30,191 nt of DNA from an uncultured Oscillospiraceae bacterium (GCA_910585735.1 CAJUEU010000021.1:1-30191); one strand, 5' to 3'. Numbered from the stretch's first letter, positions 21,397 to 29,813 are shown. Made by a program: numbers and translations. Notes: generated by a model from the sequence alone, not told the origin.

Positions 21397-22422
21397 ATGA
21401 ATAAGAAGAACAACAACAAAGCCTATACCGTTGGTTGGATAGTACTCCTCATTGCCATCGTGGCCGGACTGGTCCTGGGACAGGCACGGAAGGGTACCTA
21501 TACGGTCCCCCAGCCAAAGGGGGACTACGTCCTGGAGAACCTGTCCACCGCCAAATACTGGGATTGGATCTCTGATGAGGCCAATGTGCTCTCAAAAAAG
21601 ACCGAGGAGCAGGTGTGTCTCTATAACGCCAACTGGGACCACAGATATGGCGGTCTGGTGGCGCTGGCCACGGTGGATCACGTGTCCGGGGACTTGGGAG
21701 ACTATGCCTACGCCCTGGCCAATGAAATCGGCCTCAGCGGGGGAGATGCCCTGCTGGTACTGGACATCGGCGGGCGGGATGCCTACCTGGCGGTGGGACA
21801 GAATTTCAATGTGCTGCCCACCGACAGTATGGTCAGCGATTATATGGACCAGTACCTTTACCGGGATTTCATGGCCGGGGATTATGAGAAGGGTGTGCTG
21901 AACCTGTACGGCGCCCTCCACACCCGCTATGTGGATACCATGACCGACGGCGGTCCTTCCTTTACCAGCGGGATCGCCTTTATGTGGATCTTCTGGCTGG
22001 TGCTGTTCCTGGTGATCCTGTTCCTGGTGCTTTCCGCGGTTGAGCGTTCCCGCTACAACGCCTACCGGGCCAGGTATTATGGGGTGGTCAATCCCCCTGT
22101 GATGTTTCGGCCCATCTTCTTCTGGCACGGTCCCCGGTCGGCCTGGTACCGGCGGCATTGGGCTCCGGCCCCGCCTCCCAGACCCCGCCCGCCCCGGCCT
22201 CCCCGCAGTGGAGGCGGCTTTTCCAGTGGACCCCGTGGCGGCGGCTTTGGTGGGACCCGCAGTGGGGGAGGATTCTCCTCCAGCTCCCGTGGCAGCGGGT
22301 TTGGCGGCTCCAGAGGGGGCTCCTTCGGCGGCAGCCGGGGAGGAGGCTTCGGCGGAGGCCGCGGCGGCGGAGGCTTTTCGGGCGGCGGTTCCCGGGGCGG
22401 CGGCTTTGGCGGCCGCCGCTGA
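21397..22422 (+). CDS. TPM-domain membrane protein with Gly/Arg-rich tail
   Basis: A 341-residue protein. A membrane segment at ~12-28 anchors a TPM (YgcG-like) domain outside the cell, residues ~60-170: ISDEANVLSKKTEEQV at the start of the fold and GGDALLVLDIGGRDAYLAVG in its core. A second membrane segment (~188-213) follows, then a basic stretch with proline runs, and from ~250 to the end a tail of Gly, Ser, Arg and Phe repeats. TPM proteins are implicated in membrane-protein quality control and stress; the glycine-rich tail is common in the bacterial form. It lies 95 bases after telA with a repeat element between them, and before the DUF975 gene, probably in the same transcript. Confidence 0.85.
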   Translation: MNKKNNNKAYTVGWIVLLIAIVAGLVLGQARKGTYTVPQPKGDYVLENLSTAKYWDWISDEANVLSKKTEEQVCLYNANWDHRYGGLVALATVDHVSGDLGDYAYALANEIGLSGGDALLVLDIGGRDAYLAVGQNFNVLPTDSMVSDYMDQYLYRDFMAGDYEKGVLNLYGALHTRYVDTMTDGGPSFTSGIAFMWIFWLVLFLVILFLVLSAVERSRYNAYRARYYGVVNPPVMFRPIFFWHGPRSAWYRRHWAPAPPPRPRPPRPPRSGGGFSSGPRGGGFGGTRSGGGFSSSSRGSGFGGSRGGSFGGSRGGGFGGGRGGGGFSGGGSRGGGFGGRR

Positions 22423-22446
22423 GTGACAAAGAAATGAGGAATGAAT

Positions 22447-23364
22447 ATGGGTTTTAACCGAATCGAGGCCAAGATCCGTGCCAAGACCAGCATCCGCCAG
22501 GGAAAGCCCAACGCCATGCGGGTGAGTATGGTGTACCTGCTGCTTACCTCGCTGCTTACCTCTCTTTTGATGAGTGCCCTGCGATTTGACCTGCCTGAGC
22601 TGCTGTACTACTATGCTCAGCGGGGGTATGAGCCGGATGAGATCCTGAGTATCCTCTGGAGCCAGAACGCCGGGCAGATCGGCCTTTCCTGGGCCATGAG
22701 CTTGGTACTGGGGATCTACACCATGATAATGGGCTTTGGCTATGTCTCCTATACTCTCCGGCTGGCCCGAAACGAGGACCCTGGCTATACCCATCTGTTT
22801 GACGGCTTTGTCAAGTTCTGGCGGGTGCTGTGGATGAACATTCTGCGGGGGATCTTTATTTTCCTCTGGACCTTTGTGCTGGTGCTGCCCGCTATCGCCG
22901 CGCTGTTTGTGCTTCTTATGTTCGGGGAGGTAAATCCCTACTCTATTTTCGGGGTCTATACGTTGGTGGCCGTGTGGGGAGCGGTGGCCTGCATGGCGGT
23001 TTCCTACCGCTATTGTTTGGCGGAATATTATCTGCTGGACGATCCCTCCCGGACGGCACGGGCCTGCATCACTCTGAGCAAGAAGGCCATGAGGGGATGG
23101 AAGATGGAACGGTTCACCCTGGACTTCTCTTTTGTGGGCTGGTTTTTTGCGGGAGAGTTCCTGGTTCTTCTCCTGAGCCGGATCTGGTATCCCGTCGGCC
23201 TTGTGGGAATGCTGGCCTTTAACATGTGGTTTTTGCCCTACCGCATGGCCACCGTAGCCAACTTCTATGACTGCGTCAGCGGCCGGGCTGATCCCTTTCC
23301 CAAGGGAGGCTCCGACTGGGACGATCGGATGAAGGATTTTAACGACGCGTTTGACAAGCCCTAA
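22447..23364 (+). CDS. DUF975 family membrane protein
   Basis: A 305-residue integral membrane protein with about five to six segments. Diagnostic DUF975 pieces are the charged N-terminus (FNRIEAKIRAKTSIRQGKPN), the LRGIFIFLWTFVLVLPAIAA segment, YYLLDDPSRTARACITLSKK, and MRGWKMERFTLDFSFVGWFF. The function of the family is not established. Of two in-frame ATGs I prefer 22447, since GAGGA at 22436-22440 lies six bases upstream; for 22441 the site would touch the codon. It ends the xpaC cluster and is followed by a strong terminator. Confidence 0.85.
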   Translation: MGFNRIEAKIRAKTSIRQGKPNAMRVSMVYLLLTSLLTSLLMSALRFDLPELLYYYAQRGYEPDEILSILWSQNAGQIGLSWAMSLVLGIYTMIMGFGYVSYTLRLARNEDPGYTHLFDGFVKFWRVLWMNILRGIFIFLWTFVLVLPAIAALFVLLMFGEVNPYSIFGVYTLVAVWGAVACMAVSYRYCLAEYYLLDDPSRTARACITLSKKAMRGWKMERFTLDFSFVGWFFAGEFLVLLLSRIWYPVGLVGMLAFNMWFLPYRMATVANFYDCVSGRADPFPKGGSDWDDRMKDFNDAFDKP

Positions 23365-23380
23365 GCCTGTATGAAAAGAA

Positions 23381-23417
23381 AAAAGGACTGCCGCCTCTTT
23401 TGAGCGGCAGTCCTTTT
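23381..23417. terminator. bidirectional terminator after DUF975 gene
   Basis: A perfect 14-bp stem (23381-23394 with 23404-23417) with A-rich left and T-rich right ends, between convergent genes. Confidence 0.9.
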
Positions 23418-23434
23418 ATGCCATTCAGGAGCGC

Positions 23435-24610
23435 TCAGTCCGGGGGCAGGTCCAGCCGAGTGCGGATGACCTGAAGATTTTCCGGCGTGGTCAGGTCCAC
23501 CCCGGAGCAGCCCACCAGGGCCACCACCTTGCCCTGCCGGAGCAAAAGGTAGTCCCCATCCCGGCAGACATAGCTTTCCTCAAAGCCCAGACCAGGAGTC
23601 TCCTCCCAGTCCAGCTCGCCCCAGAGGAAGCTGCCGTTCTGGGTCTCCCAGGCTCTCAGGTCAAAGACCAGCCGGGCCAGAGGCTCGAAGGTGCAGTCGT
23701 ACCGCTCGGTGGTGAGGATACAAATTTGGTCATTGGGTCCGCCTCCATTGTCGGTGATCTCGGAGTAATCGTAGAAGCGGCACAGGAGGGAGTGTTTGCC
23801 GGTGAGATGGCGGCTGTCACCGCTGGAAAAGTCAAGATCCTGAGCCATGACCACTGGGTGCTCCTGACAGGTCTCCACCGCAGCGGTGTCCTTGCTGCTG
23901 GTGAAGGGGGTGGTGGACAGTCGGAGTGAAGGCTGAAGAAAAATGCTGATGAAAAGACAGGGAATGAGGAGAAAAGCGAACACTGTGCGAAAAACCTCGG
24001 CCCCGTCCAGAAATGCGGCAAACCGCCCCGGAAGCTCCACCCGGTCGGCCCTTTTGCACTTGGATAGATAAACCTTACTGTTTACCATTGCCAGGAAGGA
24101 AAAAAGGACGGAAAGGACCCAATAGAGGGCGGTCAGCAGGGAACTGTTGTCCAGAAGAAATGAGGTAAATGCCCAGAAGCCGGGCGGAGAGATCGTCAGC
24201 ACAAAGGCCAGAAATGCAATGGCGGCCAGCGTTACCACGGTGTTTCGCAGCCGGGGCTTGTTCTTTTCCCAGAAGCGGTCCCACTCCATCTCCTCGTCGG
24301 TCTGAATGGGGAGGGGATCGGTTCCCGGTTTGGATCGGAAAAGGAACATACCCCGCAGCTCCCGGACCAGCTCCCACCCCGCGTCCTCGCAGAGTTGAAA
24401 GTAGTCCCTGTAGGTCCGCATGGGGTCATCGCAGCCCTCTTGGGCACTCTCCAGGTCTACGAAATGGCGGGGCTTTTCCGCTTCCTCGAATCGGGCAATG
24501 CAGCCCAGGTATACCTGCCGCAGCTCCAGCCCTTTGGCGGCCTTTTTGTCCAAATATTCCTGCGCTCCTTTATAGTAAAGGGAGCTATAAGGGAAAAATC
24601 CAAGCTTCAT
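23435..24610 (-). CDS. DUF2812 domain-containing membrane protein
   Basis: A 391-residue protein. Residues 1-~110 are a soluble DUF2812 domain (KLGFFPYSSLYYKGAQEYLD; DPMRTYRDYFQLCEDAGWEL); then come two membrane segments at ~126-142 and ~150-175, a third near 205-225, and an outer domain of ~165 residues. It overlaps padR by four bases (ATGA), the standard arrangement: PadR represses its own operon, and the DUF2812 protein is the controlled membrane product, of unknown function. The ribosome site GAAGGAGG lies inside padR. The outer C-terminal domain is longer than in many relatives. Confidence 0.85.
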   Translation of the reverse strand: MKLGFFPYSSLYYKGAQEYLDKKAAKGLELRQVYLGCIARFEEAEKPRHFVDLESAQEGCDDPMRTYRDYFQLCEDAGWELVRELRGMFLFRSKPGTDPLPIQTDEEMEWDRFWEKNKPRLRNTVVTLAAIAFLAFVLTISPPGFWAFTSFLLDNSSLLTALYWVLSVLFSFLAMVNSKVYLSKCKRADRVELPGRFAAFLDGAEVFRTVFAFLLIPCLFISIFLQPSLRLSTTPFTSSKDTAAVETCQEHPVVMAQDLDFSSGDSRHLTGKHSLLCRFYDYSEITDNGGGPNDQICILTTERYDCTFEPLARLVFDLRAWETQNGSFLWGELDWEETPGLGFEESYVCRDGDYLLLRQGKVVALVGCSGVDLTTPENLQVIRTRLDLPPD

Positions 24611-24933
24611 GAGGTTTCCTCCTTCCTATCTAACAGGGTGGCGCCATCCTGCACCTGCCGCCGCAATCTGTCGTACTCCCCCTGGAGGGTCTGCTCGCCC
24701 TCTGCGGTGAGCTGATAATATTTCCGCCCCTCCAGGGTACGGGTGAGGGAGATCAGCCCCTCCTCCTCGAAGCGGGAGAGCAGTGCGTACAAAGTGCCCG
24801 CCCCGATGGTCACCCGGTTTTGGGTGAGCTCGGAGACATACTGCATGATGACGTAGCCGTGCCGTTCCCGCAAAAGGGAGAGGAGCACATAGTACATCTG
24901 CTCGGTGAGGGTCTCCAGTTTTTTTCGGGCCAT
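24607..24933 (-). CDS. PadR family transcriptional repressor
   Basis: A 108-residue winged-helix repressor of the short PadR-s2 class: ETLTEQMYYVLLSLLRERHG, ELTQNRVTIGAGTLYALLSR, the wing EEEGLISLTRTLEGRKYYQL, and a short C-terminal helix for dimerisation. PadR proteins bind inverted repeats over their own promoter and let go on ligand binding or stress. Here an 18-bp-arm palindrome overlaps the promoter (24954-24998). The ATG at 24931-24933 is chosen because GGAGG lies seven bases upstream; the frame extends further but through the operator. It is coupled to the DUF2812 gene by ATGA. Confidence 0.93.
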   Translation of the reverse strand: MARKKLETLTEQMYYVLLSLLRERHGYVIMQYVSELTQNRVTIGAGTLYALLSRFEEEGLISLTRTLEGRKYYQLTAEGEQTLQGEYDRLRRQVQDGATLLDRKEETS

Positions 24934-24953
24934 GGCTCCGCCTCCCATCAGCC

Positions 24954-24998
24954 TATATCGAATATCGATATAATTATAATATATCAATATTCGATATA
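24954..24998. promoter_or_regulatory. PadR operator, near-perfect palindrome
   Basis: TATATCGAATATCGATAT (24954-24971) and its inverted copy (24981-24998) differ at one base and flank a 9-base AT centre. One arm fills the -35/-10 spacer and the other covers the start region of the padR promoter, the expected geometry for autorepression. Confidence 0.8.
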
Positions 24999-25004
24999 CG
25001 TCAA
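24976..25004 (-). promoter_or_regulatory. promoter of padR-DUF2812
   Basis: On the minus strand TTGACG (24999-25004), 17 bases, TATTAT (24976-24981), embedded in the palindromic operator. Confidence 0.75.
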
Positions 25005-25071
25005 TAGGGGAGGAAGCAATATTTTTCAAGAGGCGAAACCGCTGGGGAGGAAGGGGTCTACCGCGGGTGGA

Positions 25072-25100
25072 TTGACATTTTTGGCTGGGAGGGGTAGAGT
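25072..25100 (+). promoter_or_regulatory. promoter for the HTH-membrane protein
   Basis: TTGACA (25072-25077), 17 bases, TAGAGT (25095-25100). Confidence 0.65.
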
Positions 25101-25122
25101 GAGGGCGAAAGGGGGCGCTGAT

Positions 25123-25884
25123 ATGGACGCCATCAACAAAGAGAAATTCGGAGAATTTATTGCCCGGCTGCGAAAAGAGAAGGGGCTGACCCAGCAGGAG
25201 CTGGCCGACCGGCTTTTTCTCTCCAACAAGGCGGTAAGCAAGTGGGAGCGGGGGCAGAGCCTGCCCGACATCGACCTGCTTACCCCATTATCCGACATCC
25301 TGGGTGTAAGCGTGGCCGAGCTTTTGAAGGGGGAACGGCTCAGTGGGGAGGCCATGGACAGCGGGGAGGTGGAGACATTGGTGAGCCAGGCGCTTCAACT
25401 CTCAGGGGCTGAGGAGGAGAAAAAGCGGGGGAGGACCCGGAAGCGGTGGAAGACCCTGTGGGTGCGGAGTCTCATCGTCTCCCTTTTGGAGGCCGGGTTC
25501 CTGATCTGGCAGGGAGAGACTTGGGAGAGCCTGGGCAGCTCAGTGTTCCTGGTGCAGCTCCTCTGCCTGCTCTTTGGCCTGTGGACCTGCTTCTTCATCA
25601 AGGAGACTCTTCCAGCCTACTATGACGAAAACAAGATCGATTATTATACCGACGGCGTATTCCGGCTCCACATCGCCGGACTCCGGCTCAACAACAGCAA
25701 CTGGCCCCATATCGTTCATGCCCTTCGGGTGTGGACAGTGGGGATGCCGGTGCTGTTCCCGGTGGTCTACTGGCTGCTGCGGTCCTGGTGGAACCAAAGC
25801 CTGGCGCTGAGCCTGGGGACGACTTTGGCGGCTTGTCTGGGACTTTTTGCCCCGGTGGTCGTGGTAGGTAAAAAATACGAATAA
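25123..25884 (+). CDS. Xre-type HTH protein with membrane domain
   Basis: A 253-residue protein. Residues 8-66 are a classic Cro/C1 HTH (RLRKEKGLTQQELADRLFLS then NKAVSKWERGQSLPDIDLLT), followed by a charged linker (~85-110) and a membrane part with about four segments (~113-130, ~140-160, ~203-222, ~227-248). This layout, a DNA-binding head fused to a hydrophobic tail, is common in Clostridia, where such proteins are thought to regulate nearby genes from the membrane. No neighbour is an obvious target; it is divergent from padR and separated from it by ~100 bases. The ATG at 25123 has AAAGGGGG upstream. Confidence 0.82.
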   Translation: MDAINKEKFGEFIARLRKEKGLTQQELADRLFLSNKAVSKWERGQSLPDIDLLTPLSDILGVSVAELLKGERLSGEAMDSGEVETLVSQALQLSGAEEEKKRGRTRKRWKTLWVRSLIVSLLEAGFLIWQGETWESLGSSVFLVQLLCLLFGLWTCFFIKETLPAYYDENKIDYYTDGVFRLHIAGLRLNNSNWPHIVHALRVWTVGMPVLFPVVYWLLRSWWNQSLALSLGTTLAACLGLFAPVVVVGKKYE

Positions 25885-25894
25885 GGCTCCGGGA

Positions 25895-25936
25895 AAAAGA
25901 GAAAGGCGGCGTTTGAAACAGCCGCCTTTCTCTTTT
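25895..25936 (+). terminator. intrinsic terminator of the HTH-membrane gene
   Basis: A perfect 16-bp stem (25895-25910 with 25921-25936), 10-base loop, with a T-rich 3' arm. Confidence 0.88.
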
Positions 25937-25964
25937 GCTTGGATAGTTTTTCATTTCACAAGAA

Positions 25965-25999
25965 TTTTTTGTATGATAATACTGGACTTTTTTGTATGA
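25965..25999 (+). repeat. 12-base direct repeat upstream of rnf
   Basis: TTTTTTGTATGA occurs at 25965-25976 and again at 25988-25999, 23 bases apart (about two helical turns), next to the likely rnf promoter. It could bind a regulator. Confidence 0.45.
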
Positions 26000-26011
26000 A
26001 TGAACTATTAT
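25983..26011 (+). promoter_or_regulatory. probable rnf operon promoter
   Basis: TGGACT (25983-25988), 17 bases, TATTAT (26006-26011). The match is moderate, and several other AT-rich -10 candidates lie nearby. The leader would be ~60 nt. Confidence 0.4.
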
Positions 26012-26077
26012 ATATGTGTTGTATTATGTCCAAGGAACATCAAGAAACAAGTGAGAAAGTGAAATTGAGGTGAGGCT

Positions 26078-27412
26078 ATGAAGAATCGGTTCTTTGGTGG
26101 GGTGCATCCCGCCGAGCACAAGGATCTGACCGAGCACAAGGCCACAGTCTCTCTTCCCAAGGCCCCGGACCAGGTGGTCATTCCCATGTCTATGCACGTG
26201 GGTGCCCCCTGCAAGCCCGTGGTGGCGGTGGGAGATCAGGTGAAGGTGGGTCAGCTTATTGGTGAGACCACCGGGCTGGGCGCGCCCATCCACGCCAGTG
26301 TGTCGGGCAAGGTGACGGCAGTGGAGCCCCGTCTGTCGGGTGGTGGCCAGGTGATGAGCGTGGTTATTGAGAATGACTTCCAGAATACGCCCGACCCTGC
26401 TATCCGCCGCAGAGACAATGTGGGTGCCTTGACCGGCGATCAAATCATCGACATTGTCCGTCAGGCCGGTATTGTTGGCATGGGCGGTGCCGGGTTCCCG
26501 ACCCACGTGAAGCTCTCGGGCGCCGTGGGCAAGGTGGATACCCTGATCATCAACGGTGCCGAGTGCGAGCCCTACATCACCTCCGACCACCGGCTTATGT
26601 TGGAGCGGGGGGACGCGGTGGTGGGCGGCGCAAAGCTGCTGGCCAAGGCGGTGGGGCTGAAAAACGCCACCATCTGCGTGGAGCTCAACAAGCCCGACGC
26701 CATTGAACATCTGAAGTCCCTGTGCGGGGAGGAGGTTCGGGTGGAGGGCCTTAAGACCCGCTATCCCCAGGGCGCTGAAAAGCAGCTTATTCAAGCTGTC
26801 ACCGGGCGGCAGGTGCCTCCCGGCAAGCTGCCCGCCGACGTGAAGTGCCTGGTGTGCAACGTGGCCACCGCCGCTGCCGTCTATGACGCGGTCACCGAGG
26901 GCAAGCCTTTGACCCAGCGGTTTGTGACCCTCACCGGCGGCGCTGTTAAGGAGCCCATGAACGTACTGGCTCCCATCGGCACCCCCTTGAGCCATCTTCT
27001 TACCCAGGCCGGCGGCTTCAAGGCCGATCCCGACCGGGTGCTGCTGGGAGGCCCCATGATGGGCATTGCGGTCTACGACCTGGATGTGCCCATGATGAAG
27101 GGGACCAACTGTGTCCTGAGCCTGACCCGGGAGGAGACCGCTGCCCAGGATCCCGCCCAGACCTGTATCCGCTGCGGCAAGTGCGTGGAGGTCTGCCCCA
27201 TGAAGCTTACCCCTCTCTTTATTCGGGCGAATGCCAATAAGGATCAGTGGGGAGAGGTGGAGGCCCTGCGGGTCATGGACTGCATTGAGTGCGGAAGCTG
27301 CAGCTATATCTGCCCCGCCCGGATCCCCCTGGTCCAGACCTTCCGTGTGGCCAAAGCCCAGCTGAGAAAGCAAGCGGCGGAAAAGAAAGCAAAGGAGGGT
27401 GGAAAGGCATGA
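26078..27412 (+). CDS. rnfC: Rnf electron transport complex subunit C
   Basis: A 444-residue peripheral subunit of the Rnf complex, which couples electron flow from reduced ferredoxin to NAD+ with ion export across the membrane. RnfC carries the NAD/FMN part: GMGGAGFPTHVKL (residues ~130) begins the Nqo1-like FMN/NADH fold and NGAECEPYITSDHRLM follows. Two [4Fe-4S] motifs lie near the end, CIRCGKCVEVCP and CIECGSCSYICP. An N-terminal HPAEHK segment and the SLBB-like part are complete. A GAGGTGAGG site precedes the ATG at 26078. It overlaps rnfD by four bases (ATGA), opening the canonical order C-D-G-E. Confidence 0.96.
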   Translation: MKNRFFGGVHPAEHKDLTEHKATVSLPKAPDQVVIPMSMHVGAPCKPVVAVGDQVKVGQLIGETTGLGAPIHASVSGKVTAVEPRLSGGGQVMSVVIENDFQNTPDPAIRRRDNVGALTGDQIIDIVRQAGIVGMGGAGFPTHVKLSGAVGKVDTLIINGAECEPYITSDHRLMLERGDAVVGGAKLLAKAVGLKNATICVELNKPDAIEHLKSLCGEEVRVEGLKTRYPQGAEKQLIQAVTGRQVPPGKLPADVKCLVCNVATAAAVYDAVTEGKPLTQRFVTLTGGAVKEPMNVLAPIGTPLSHLLTQAGGFKADPDRVLLGGPMMGIAVYDLDVPMMKGTNCVLSLTREETAAQDPAQTCIRCGKCVEVCPMKLTPLFIRANANKDQWGEVEALRVMDCIECGSCSYICPARIPLVQTFRVAKAQLRKQAAEKKAKEGGKA

Positions 27413-28458
27413 ACGAGTTTAAGGATCTGAGGCTGACGGTTGCCTCTTCGCCCCATGTAAATTCCCCGGTAGACACCAGGCAGCTCATGCTGGACGTGCT
27501 CATTGCCCTGGTGCCCGCCATGGTTATGGGCGTCTACTTCTTTGGTCCCCGGGCTCTGGTGCTTACCCTGGTGAGCGTTGTGGGCTGTGAGGTATTTGAG
27601 TTTGGTTACCGTAAGCTGATGAAGAAGCCCGGCGCTTTGGGCGACCTGTCGGCTGCCGTCACCGGCGTACTGCTGGCTTTTGTGTGGCCGGTGAGCATTC
27701 CCTACTGGACCATTCTGGTGGGTGATTTCTTCGCCGTTGTGGTGGTGAAGCAGCTCTTTGGCGGCCTTGGGAAGAACTTCCTGAACCCCGCTCTGGCGGG
27801 CCGGGCTTTTATGGCTCTGTCTTTTGGCAGCATGATGACCAAGTATATCAAGCCGGGCACCGCCAACTGGTGGGGCATCCCCAACAGCATTGACGCTGTG
27901 ACGGACGCCATCACCACCGCCACCCCCATGGGAGCGCTTCACGCCGGAGATCTTCCCGCGGCGGATTACAATGGACTTGTGGATCTGCTGGTGGGTAATG
28001 TGGGCGGCTGTATCGGTGAGGTTTCCGCCATCGCTCTGCTTCTGGGCGGCGTATACCTGATCCTTCGGGGCGTCATCCACATCCGCATCCCCCTGAGCTA
28101 TCTGGGCACTGTGGCCCTGCTGAGTCTCGTATTCCCCCAAGGGAATGATCCTGTGCTCTGGGCTCTGTCCCAGCTTCTGGGCGGCGGGTTGATGCTGGGC
28201 GCCTTCTTCATGGCCACCGACTATGTGACCAGTCCCTGCACCCCCAAGGGTGAGATGGTCTTTGGCGTTGGCTGCGGCCTGCTCACCGTGTTCATGCGGT
28301 ATTTTGGCGGCTCTGCCGAGGGCGTGAGCTACGCTATCCTGTTGATGAACATTTGCGTGCCCATCATTGAGAAGGTCACCAGACCTGGCCGTTTCGGTGT
28401 GAGCCGGGAGGACAGAAAGGCGGCCAAGGCTGCGAAGAAGGGGGGCGACAAGGCATGA
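27409..28458 (+). CDS. rnfD: Rnf electron transport complex subunit D
   Basis: A 349-residue membrane subunit with about ten segments, related to NqrB. Covalent FMN is expected on a threonine: residues 166-174 read DAITTATPM, with T172 corresponding to the flavinylated Thr of the usual S/T-G-A-T motif (here T-T-A-T, a variant common in Clostridia as I recall). Other family marks are GLGKNFLNPALAGRAFM and MATDYVTSPCTPKGEMVFG. FMN would be attached by an ApbE transferase not encoded here. It overlaps rnfC and rnfG by four bases each (ATGA), indicating coupled translation of the whole operon. Confidence 0.95.
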   Translation: MNEFKDLRLTVASSPHVNSPVDTRQLMLDVLIALVPAMVMGVYFFGPRALVLTLVSVVGCEVFEFGYRKLMKKPGALGDLSAAVTGVLLAFVWPVSIPYWTILVGDFFAVVVVKQLFGGLGKNFLNPALAGRAFMALSFGSMMTKYIKPGTANWWGIPNSIDAVTDAITTATPMGALHAGDLPAADYNGLVDLLVGNVGGCIGEVSAIALLLGGVYLILRGVIHIRIPLSYLGTVALLSLVFPQGNDPVLWALSQLLGGGLMLGAFFMATDYVTSPCTPKGEMVFGVGCGLLTVFMRYFGGSAEGVSYAILLMNICVPIIEKVTRPGRFGVSREDRKAAKAAKKGGDKA

Positions 28459-29813
28459 GCGAGAAAAAGGTACAGACCGAAAAGACCGGGAAGGTCAAGA
28501 AGGACCTGAAGAGCGGCGCCGGCCTTGGCCAGCTCACCCTTACCCTGTGCGCCATCAGCGCTATCTGCGCTCTGCTGCTGGCCCTGACCAACATGGTCAC
28601 CGCGCCCATCATCGAGGCCAACGCCGAGGCGAAGAAAACGGCGGCCATTGCCGCCGAGGTTCTGCCCGGCTTTACCGGCACGCTGACCCAGGTGAACTAT
28701 ACGGGCTCTGACGCCACTGTCAAGTCCCTTCAGAAGGGAAGCGAGGGCAGCTTTGTGGTGGAGGTTTCCCCCAAGACCAGCTTCAGCGGCAACCTGACAC
28801 TGCTGGTAGGAATCGACCCCAACCGGGTAGTCACCGGCATTTCGGTGGTGGCCTCCGGTGAGACCGAGGGCTTTGGAGCCCGAGCCTCTGAACCCGCGTG
28901 GCGGGCCCAGTTCGCGGGTAAGAGCGGCAGCGTGGCTCTGACCAAGAACGGCGGCGAGATCGAGGGGATCGCAGGCGCTACTCTGACTTCCACCGGCGTG
29001 TGCGAGGCGGTGAACTCCGCTCTGACTGCCATTGACTTTGCCAGCGACGGCCCCTTTGACCCCTCTCTGGTGCCCGACGAGCCCGATCCCACCGATGATG
29101 TGGATGTGCTCTCGGTGGAGGAGAACGGGGAAGGCTATGTGGTAACGGTGGACTGTGGTACCCTCAGCTTCAGCAAGACCCTGAAGATCCAGGTGAATAT
29201 CGGTACGGACAAGAAAGTGGCCGGCGTGGCCATTCTGGAGACTGGTGAGACTGCCGGCTATGGCGCATTGGCTTCCGAGCCTGACTTTATCGACCAGTTC
29301 TTGGGCGTGAGCGGCACCGTGAACCTGACCACCAAGGATGGTGAGATCGAGAGCATTTCGGGCGCCTCCACCACGTCTAATGCCATCTGTGTGGGCGTTA
29401 CCGCCGCGCTGCAGATCGTTGACCATCCCGACCAGTGGCCTCAGGGCACTGAGGTTCCTACCGAGCCTGAGACGGACGGAAGCGGCGTTTCGGTGGAGGA
29501 GAGCGGAGAAGGCTATTTGGTGACTGTGGACTGCGGTCCCGACAGCTTCAGCAAGACCCTGAAGATCCAGGTGAGCATTGGCGTGGACAAGACAGTCACC
29601 GGCGTGACCATTCTGGAGACCGGCGAGACTGCCGGCTATGGCGCGTTGGCTTCCGAGCCCGACTTTATCGACCAGTTCGTGGGCGTGAGCGGTGCTGTGG
29701 CTCTGACCAAGAACGGCGGCGAGATCGAGAGCATCTCGGGCGCTTCTACCACCTCCAACGCCATCTGCGTGGGTGTTACCGCCGCGCTGAATGCCGTGGA
29801 AACTCTGGGTTAA
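28455..29813 (+). CDS. rnfG: Rnf complex subunit G with three tandem FMN-binding domains
   Basis: A 452-residue protein; ordinary RnfG has ~180-220 residues and one FMN-binding domain. After a membrane anchor (~27-50) come three copies: domain 1 to ~190 with AGATLTS (173-179), domain 2 with SGASTTS (302-308), domain 3 with SGASTTS (428-434). In each, the last threonine (T178, T307, T433) is the expected site of covalent FMN. Acidic Pro/Asp/Glu linkers (PFDPSLVPDEPDPTDD; PQGTEVPTEPETDG) join them. Domains 2 and 3 are nearly identical and offset by exactly 126 residues (378 bp), so they arose by recent duplication; domain 1 is more diverged. The subunit could thus carry three flavins in line outside the membrane. 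Confidence 0.93.
   Translation: MSEKKVQTEKTGKVKKDLKSGAGLGQLTLTLCAISAICALLLALTNMVTAPIIEANAEAKKTAAIAAEVLPGFTGTLTQVNYTGSDATVKSLQKGSEGSFVVEVSPKTSFSGNLTLLVGIDPNRVVTGISVVASGETEGFGARASEPAWRAQFAGKSGSVALTKNGGEIEGIAGATLTSTGVCEAVNSALTAIDFASDGPFDPSLVPDEPDPTDDVDVLSVEENGEGYVVTVDCGTLSFSKTLKIQVNIGTDKKVAGVAILETGETAGYGALASEPDFIDQFLGVSGTVNLTTKDGEIESISGASTTSNAICVGVTAALQIVDHPDQWPQGTEVPTEPETDGSGVSVEESGEGYLVTVDCGPDSFSKTLKIQVSIGVDKTVTGVTILETGETAGYGALASEPDFIDQFVGVSGAVALTKNGGEIESISGASTTSNAICVGVTAALNAVETLG
29112..29813 (+). repeat. 378-bp in-frame tandem duplication inside rnfG
   Basis: The unit from 29112 is repeated from 29490 with few changes, many silent: for example the stretches beginning TTCAGCAAGACCCTGAAGAT occur in both at the same offset, as do those encoding ETGETAGYGALASEPDFIDQ. 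Confidence 0.92.

Noticed and set aside
22200..22420. Short G-rich repeats that could suggest an array
   Set aside because: Codons for the Gly/Arg/Ser tail of the TPM protein; no regular spacer structure, so not CRISPR.
25945..25965. Rex-type redox operator before rnfC
   Set aside because: Only a half-site-like TTTCACAAG is present; the inverted partner is missing.
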